Assembly (NCBI GenBank): GCA_965658965.1
Contig: CBFHVV010000064.1
Coordinates: 1 to 16,473 of the forward strand
Source of the DNA: Croceimicrobium sp965658965
GTDB taxonomy: Bacteria > Bacteroidota > Bacteroidia > Flavobacteriales > Schleiferiaceae
DNA length: 16,473 nt
Direction: 5' to 3'
This document shows positions 12,891-16,473 of the stretch, in pieces. Both the position numbers and the translations under genes were made by a program. Numbering within the stretch: the first letter of the stretch is position 1; each line of letters starts with the position of its first letter. Under the pieces are notes generated by a model, which was given only the letters and a program-made list of their open reading frames with translations, ran no database searches and was not told the DNA's origin.

Positions 12891-13220
12891 TTAGTTCTTG
12901 AAAAAGGTGTTTAGGGTGGATGCCGTAATACGCTTTAGCTCTTCCCTACCGATAAACCAGCGAGACTTAGGGTAAAGCAAACACATAAACAAAAGCCAAG
13001 TAGCACCAGTCCAGCTTTTAGCACCACCTGCCGCTCCACCGTATCAGAACTCCTTTGTGATGCTCTTAGTAAGGGGGAACAGAGCCTGTTCCTGTTTTAG
13101 GTGACGTTTGCCGTCTCGAACGTTGATGAAGGAAAAGTCTTGCCTTCTGAATAGTTCTTACCTTAGGTCACTAGACCTAAGCTCTGCTAGAATCTCATCT
13201 ACTGGCAACCAGTAGGGGTT
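12891..13220 (-). pseudogene. Phage terminase large subunit, decayed N-terminal fragment
   Basis: Reading leftward the frame gives NPYWLPVDEILAELRSSDLR, then RQDFSFINVRDGKRHLKQEQ, YGGAAGGAKSWTGATWLLF and RWFIGREELKRITASTLNTF. This is the start of a large terminase with its Walker A ATP-binding loop (GGAAGGAKS). TAA (13158-13160) and TGA (13044-13046) interrupt it, and it ends at TAA 12891 after about 110 codons, where intact subunits have over 400. The nuclease half is absent. Intact large terminases drive DNA packaging into phage heads with ATP. The gene follows the small subunit remnant, the standard order in tailed phages. Confidence 0.8.
13162..13181. other. 8-bp hairpin at the terminase gene junction
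   Basis: CTTAGGTC and GACCTAAG flank an ACTA loop. It lies inside the region coding for SSDLR of the large subunit remnant, so it may be only a coding coincidence. Confidence 0.4.
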
Positions 13221-13722
13221 TTATAACATCGCCACCCAACATGCTTACGTCGATTTCGGGTTTTCTCTGGCGATTATCCAGCTCATAGAAACCAATATGC
13301 TTATTAAGCATATCGATAGCCTTCTCTTTGGAAACAAAAGTTAGTTCTATGGTCTCTATGGTGTCGTCCAGCTTGGTAGTTACCACGGTCCTTTTAAACT
13401 TGGTGATCAGTCGCCCAATTTCTATAGGGAGTTCCTTGATTTCATCAGCGGAAAGGCACATGGTTTCGGTGATTTCACTTTCGGCCCAAGTTTTAAGCTG
13501 GCTAAGAAGGTCTTCATGGGTAATCTCGAGATGCTTGGAAGCACGTTACTGCACCTCTCTTAGCCTTGCTCGAATTGCAGGCTTGTTGATGTTTTGCTCA
13601 CCGATATGCCCAGCTGTCTTTTTGGATTAGCCAGCGCGAATGGCAGCTTGAGTGGAGTTGAAATCAATCACGTACTCTTCACAAAATCGGGCTTGCTTGT
13701 CGGTGATACAATCATTAATCAA
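13195..13722 (-). pseudogene. Phage terminase small subunit, two in-frame stops
   Basis: From about 13722 leftward one frame reads INDCITDKQARFCEEYVIDF, then NSTQAAIRAG-stop-SKKTAGHIGEQNINKPAIRA, the typical DNA-binding helix-turn-helix of Terminase_2/XtmA-type small subunits. It then continues through KHLEITHEDLLSQLKTWAES to a C-terminal part (MCLSADEIKELPIEIGRL, ending VIKPLLVASR). TAA codons at 13627-13629 (where a tyrosine is usual) and 13546-13548 break it. The last 88 codons from 13461 are open, but that ATG is internal. No ATG is seen at the front; TTG at 13720 could be a start. The small subunit recognises phage DNA and loads the large subunit. Confidence 0.8.
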
Positions 13723-13982
13723 AAAGATAATATATTACCATGTTAACAAATTGTTATCTATTCGTATTCAATTATATAGAGCTTAATTATTCATACCTTT
13801 AAAGCAAAATCATTTCGCTAATGCTCAAAAAAATTATCCTGCTTTAAATTCAACTTGTTAGGGTTTCCATTTATCAAAGTTTTTAAAGTTTAAGGAGAAT
13901 AACTTTCGAATCGATTTTATGATAAAAATTGACATTTATTCACTTATTCAAAAATTCAAACACCGATTTAATTTGCTGTCAT
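13723..13982. promoter_or_regulatory. AT-rich upstream region of the lipoprotein-protease operon
   Basis: About 260 bases with very high AT content. A near-match to the -7 consensus (TACCTTTA, around 13795-13802) and an AAGGAG at about 13891 are present, but neither has a convincing partner. The true promoter cannot be placed. Confidence 0.35.
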
Positions 13983-14585
13983 ATGAGACCTTCTTTCTTT
14001 CTCTTTCTGTTAATAGGGCTAGTCCTTTTTTCATTTACTGGTTGCACCAAAGACCGGACAGAGCCCATTCCTAGATATGGTTTTAAGTTTGTTGATATTC
14101 AAGGGGAATCAATTTTTCCAGATTATCAAACATATCTCCAAAACAAGCCTGACTCCTTCTATGATAAGCCCTACCTAGTAAATGAGGAAGGGACTAAAGT
14201 CAATTTAAAAACTCAAGTTCTTGCTTTTGCTTCAAACCCAGGGCTTTCTTTTTATTATGAGAGGAACCTTTCAAACCTTGAGGATCTCTATGGAAGAGGA
14301 GTGGAAAACGTACCGAATAGCTTAGTTTGGACTGTGCATTTTAGTGAAAACCGAATCGATACAGTTCATTTTGGGTTTTCCAGAGAATTAGCTCAATTAC
14401 TTGATTGTGATTTAGATGCTTTTCCAATTTACAGGTACGCACCAGCAGAAAATATGATAGGCTGGAAGTTTTTGGCTTACAACCGCGACACAATTCTTAC
14501 AGGATGCCCGGATAACCCTCAATTATCAAATCTCAATCTATTAGATGCATCATCTGACGAATTACTAATACAATTAACCAAATGA
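13983..14585 (+). CDS. Lipoprotein of unknown function
   Basis: I choose the ATG at 13983 (200 residues) because it directly opens a lipoprotein signal peptide (MRPSFFLFLLIGLVLFSFTGC) with the acylated cysteine at residue 21. A longer frame exists from a TTG at 13929, but it adds 18 residues that would bury the signal. The mature protein begins TKDRTEPIPRYGFKFVD, typical of surface or periplasmic lipoproteins of Bacteroidota with a flexible linker. Two cysteines at QLLDCDLDAF and LTGCPDNPQL may form a disulfide. No named domain is recognised. The stop overlaps the protease start (ATGA), implying coupled translation and perhaps a shared role, for example as inhibitor, chaperone or substrate-binding partner of the protease; that role is inference. 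Confidence 0.8.
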   Translation: MRPSFFLFLLIGLVLFSFTGCTKDRTEPIPRYGFKFVDIQGESIFPDYQTYLQNKPDSFYDKPYLVNEEGTKVNLKTQVLAFASNPGLSFYYERNLSNLEDLYGRGVENVPNSLVWTVHFSENRIDTVHFGFSRELAQLLDCDLDAFPIYRYAPAENMIGWKFLAYNRDTILTGCPDNPQLSNLNLLDASSDELLIQLTK

Positions 14586-16473
14586 AGATTTTTAAAACCT
14601 TAGCGCTGCTTATTCTTACCTACGTCAGTGGATACGCCCAGTGTGACACAAGAAGTTCCTATGAAATGGATTCTACATGGGAGTCGTACTCTTATGATTT
14701 AGGCCGACTTGATTCAATATATTTAAGTAAAAAATCCATAATAGACTCTCTCAACGGCCCAGATCTATTAGCAAAATCAAGTAATACCCAATTAAGCGGA
14801 GGATTTCTCTCACCTATCTATTGGATTCCAATTAAAGTATTTATTGTGGAAAGTTCCACTAATGCAAATGGTGCTAATATTACCGAGGAAGAAGTTGAAT
14901 ATCTAATAAGAAGGGTGAATGACTTATTTAAAGGTGGACAAAGGACCGCATGGCATCAAGCTGATGGCGCGAATTTCATTTCGGATGCCGCAAATGATGA
15001 CAACCCGGTATCAAGCGCAACAGGTATTCAATTCTACTTACTAGGAATCGAGCGGCGCGTTGATGATGCTATTTATGACCTTTCTTACGATGAAAGATAT
15101 GAAGCTTTCAATAAATATGACTTTTACGATTTTACCCAGAAACCAGGGAATTATAGAAAAAATGCGATTAATATTTATTTGCTTGATCAAATGGAAAGTA
15201 AAAGCGGTGGGAATTCTAATGGTTTTGCAAATAAACCAGCATGGTATTTTTACACAGAATACGAGTTTAAAACTGCCATAAGGGTAGGAGGTGCAGCTAA
15301 TCGTAGACCATTGTGGGAAATTGCAAATACAATTAGTCATGAAATTGGTCATTTGTTAAATTTAGACCATACGCATGATGCAGTTTGGCCAAAAGACCAT
15401 AACGGGGAATCCGTAGCCTGCAAGCAGGAAAAAGTTAGCAGAACTGCTATGACCTGTACTTCTGGAAAACTAACTTGTGCACGTTACGGAGATAAGCTAT
15501 GTGATACTCCCGGAGATGCAAGGGTTCCATGGGGGGATCTCAATAGACTTGGTGAGTATACAGGTTTAGAACAAGATAAGGATGGTGTCGTTTGGGATTT
15601 AGCCACCTTTAATGTCATGTCGTATCACCAAGGGGGTCGGGCGAGAGTGCAGTTTACCGGACAGCAAATGGCCCTGATGTATGAAGTTCTCGATGACCAA
15701 AGCAAGGGTAATTACCCAATGATTGGTTACGCTGAACATATAGATGTTTATGAGCCAGACGGTGTTCCCGTCCAATGGATTACGCTTCCTCCAAATCGAG
15801 CAGGATCTGAGGTGGAATTTGCGTTTAATAGAGAAAAGTTTTTTGAAAATAAGCCTCTTAGAAATAGGCTCCAATTTGAGGACCCGCAATTACGTGGCCA
15901 CCATAAAAACCCCGAACGTATCGGTACGAATCATCCCTATCCAGTTGTTTATGACGTTTACACAGCAGATGAAGACTGGGCCTGGTTTGAAATTGAGACT
16001 AGAAGCATATATACTTTAGGAGTTAGGGGGCATGATCAAAATCAGGATATTGATACAAGAATTGGTATTTATGATGAAACTGGTGCTCTTTTAATTCAGA
16101 AAAATACGTTGAACGACTACGAAGAATTTACCGATACTATTTTGGATCCAGGTCTTTATTNNNNNNNNNNTGATCAAGTGCTTCCGATGTCAAGTGGTCG
16201 GTATGAATTGTTTTTAAATAGTTGCGGGACAACCTGTTGTTATGGAGACTATATAGAGGATAATAACATAACGGCAATAACTAATGATTATAATTTTCTC
16301 TCCGAAGCCTTTAACGTAAATGTTGAGTATTATCTCGGGTCAAATCTCACTGTTTCCGCTGTTTTCGGTCTTGGGTACACTCCATATACTCATTTTGACA
16401 ATACCAATTTTATTGCTGGTCGTCAAAATTTTAATTATCGTGTATGTAATTCAGCATTTCTTGCTGTTCAAAA
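14582..16473 (+). CDS. Secreted M43-like zinc metalloprotease (3' partial, contains an N gap)
   Basis: The ATG overlaps the lipoprotein stop. A signal peptide (MKIFKTLALLILTYVSGYAQ) directs export. The catalytic zinc motif HEIGHLLNLDH places ligands at H253, H257 and H263 and the catalytic base at E254; the usual glycine of HExxHxxGxxH is replaced by asparagine. The Met-turn FNVMSYHQGG (M346) and the cysteine-rich GDKLCDTPGD segment are typical of the pappalysin/cytophagalysin group (MEROPS M43). Downstream, after residue 375, come probable accessory domains; sequence after the gap (SGRYELFLNSCGTTCC) looks like a PPC-type or beta-sandwich module. The frame before and after the ten N at 16161-16170 is the same, so the gap length is probably about right. 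The gene runs off the right edge after at least 630 codons; a T9SS sorting domain at its end would be expected but is not visible. Confidence 0.88.
   Translation, partial: MKIFKTLALLILTYVSGYAQCDTRSSYEMDSTWESYSYDLGRLDSIYLSKKSIIDSLNGPDLLAKSSNTQLSGGFLSPIYWIPIKVFIVESSTNANGANITEEEVEYLIRRVNDLFKGGQRTAWHQADGANFISDAANDDNPVSSATGIQFYLLGIERRVDDAIYDLSYDERYEAFNKYDFYDFTQKPGNYRKNAINIYLLDQMESKSGGNSNGFANKPAWYFYTEYEFKTAIRVGGAANRRPLWEIANTISHEIGHLLNLDHTHDAVWPKDHNGESVACKQEKVSRTAMTCTSGKLTCARYGDKLCDTPGDARVPWGDLNRLGEYTGLEQDKDGVVWDLATFNVMSYHQGGRARVQFTGQQMALMYEVLDDQSKGNYPMIGYAEHIDVYEPDGVPVQWITLPPNRAGSEVEFAFNREKFFENKPLRNRLQFEDPQLRGHHKNPERIGTNHPYPVVYDVYTADEDWAWFEIETRSIYTLGVRGHDQNQDIDTRIGIYDETGALLIQKNTLNDYEEFTDTILDPGLYXXXXDQVLPMSSGRYELFLNSCGTTCCYGDYIEDNNITAITNDYNFLSEAFNVNVEYYLGSNLTVSAVFGLGYTPYTHFDNTNFIAGRQNFNYRVCNSAFLAVQ
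16161..16170. other. Assembly gap (10 N) inside the metalloprotease gene
   Basis: Ten undetermined bases. The reading frame is preserved across them, so this is probably a short unresolved stretch rather than a large missing part. Confidence 0.99.

Larger units (their letters stand above)
12661..13722 (-). mobile_element. Prophage remnant
   Basis: Decayed small and large terminase genes in phage order lie next to a tRNA-end-like sequence. No portal, capsid, integrase or lysis genes are present in the window. Borders are approximate. Confidence 0.55.

Noticed and set aside
13298..13316. Perfect palindrome ATATGCTTA-T-TAAGCATAT
   Set aside because: It lies inside the coding sequence of the terminase small subunit remnant and is most simply a codon coincidence.
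13328..13630. Plus-strand 100-residue frame
   Set aside because: Antisense to the terminase small subunit remnant.
15041..16019. Several open frames within the metalloprotease gene
   Set aside because: The protease frame runs without stops through this region with catalytic motifs; the others are shadows.

Overview
The window looks like a chromosomal segment from a member of the Bacteroidota, most likely a Flavobacteriales-type marine or aquatic lineage (genus not determinable by eye). Evidence: AT-rich DNA, a NarL/LuxR response regulator and a TPR-containing HisKA_3 kinase of the type common in this phylum, a type IX secretion (T9SS) C-terminal sorting domain, several small signal-peptide proteins resembling outer-membrane barrels, an M43-like secreted metalloprotease, TAnnTTTG-type promoter boxes and little Shine-Dalgarno sequence. 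Two runs of ten N (12347-12356 and 16161-16170) show that it is a gapped draft assembly.

Layout. (1) 1-5195: the tail of an unidentified gene, a LuxR-family response regulator (minus), a translationally coupled pair of secreted/outer-membrane proteins (plus) ending in a clear terminator, a 0.7 kb gene-free stretch, and a sensor kinase with a periplasmic TPR region (minus). The kinase and regulator are plausible partners although about 2.6 kb apart. (2) 5196-6856: mostly non-coding, with a decayed secreted-protein gene (frameshift plus in-frame stop) and a dispersed-repeat copy. (3) 6857-8577: an intact hipB-hipA type toxin-antitoxin/kinase operon with a promoter overlapped by an inverted repeat and with a hairpin terminator. 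(4) 8577-13722: a gene graveyard. It holds a broken IS66 tnpA, a chimeric small ORF that starts like IS66 tnpB, a second truncated copy of that small ORF 2.6 kb away, an outer-membrane barrel gene behind a broken T9SS-sorted protein gene, a truncated ArsR-type regulator, several families of short dispersed repeats, two opposed terminators forming a large inverted repeat next to a tRNA-3'-end-like sequence, and decayed phage terminase small- and large-subunit genes. (5) 13983-16473: an overlapping operon of a lipoprotein and a secreted M43-like zinc metalloprotease that runs off the right edge and across the second N gap.

The functional units are therefore a probable two-component signalling pair around an envelope-protein operon, a HipBA module, and a secreted protease operon. 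The rest is accessory DNA with heavy pseudogenisation and repeat accumulation. I do not see a convincing complete novel multi-gene system. The most unusual content is the repeat-rich graveyard at 8.6-13.7 kb, in particular short repeats that share a promoter-like edge and recurrent stem-loops, and the lipoprotein-metalloprotease pair.
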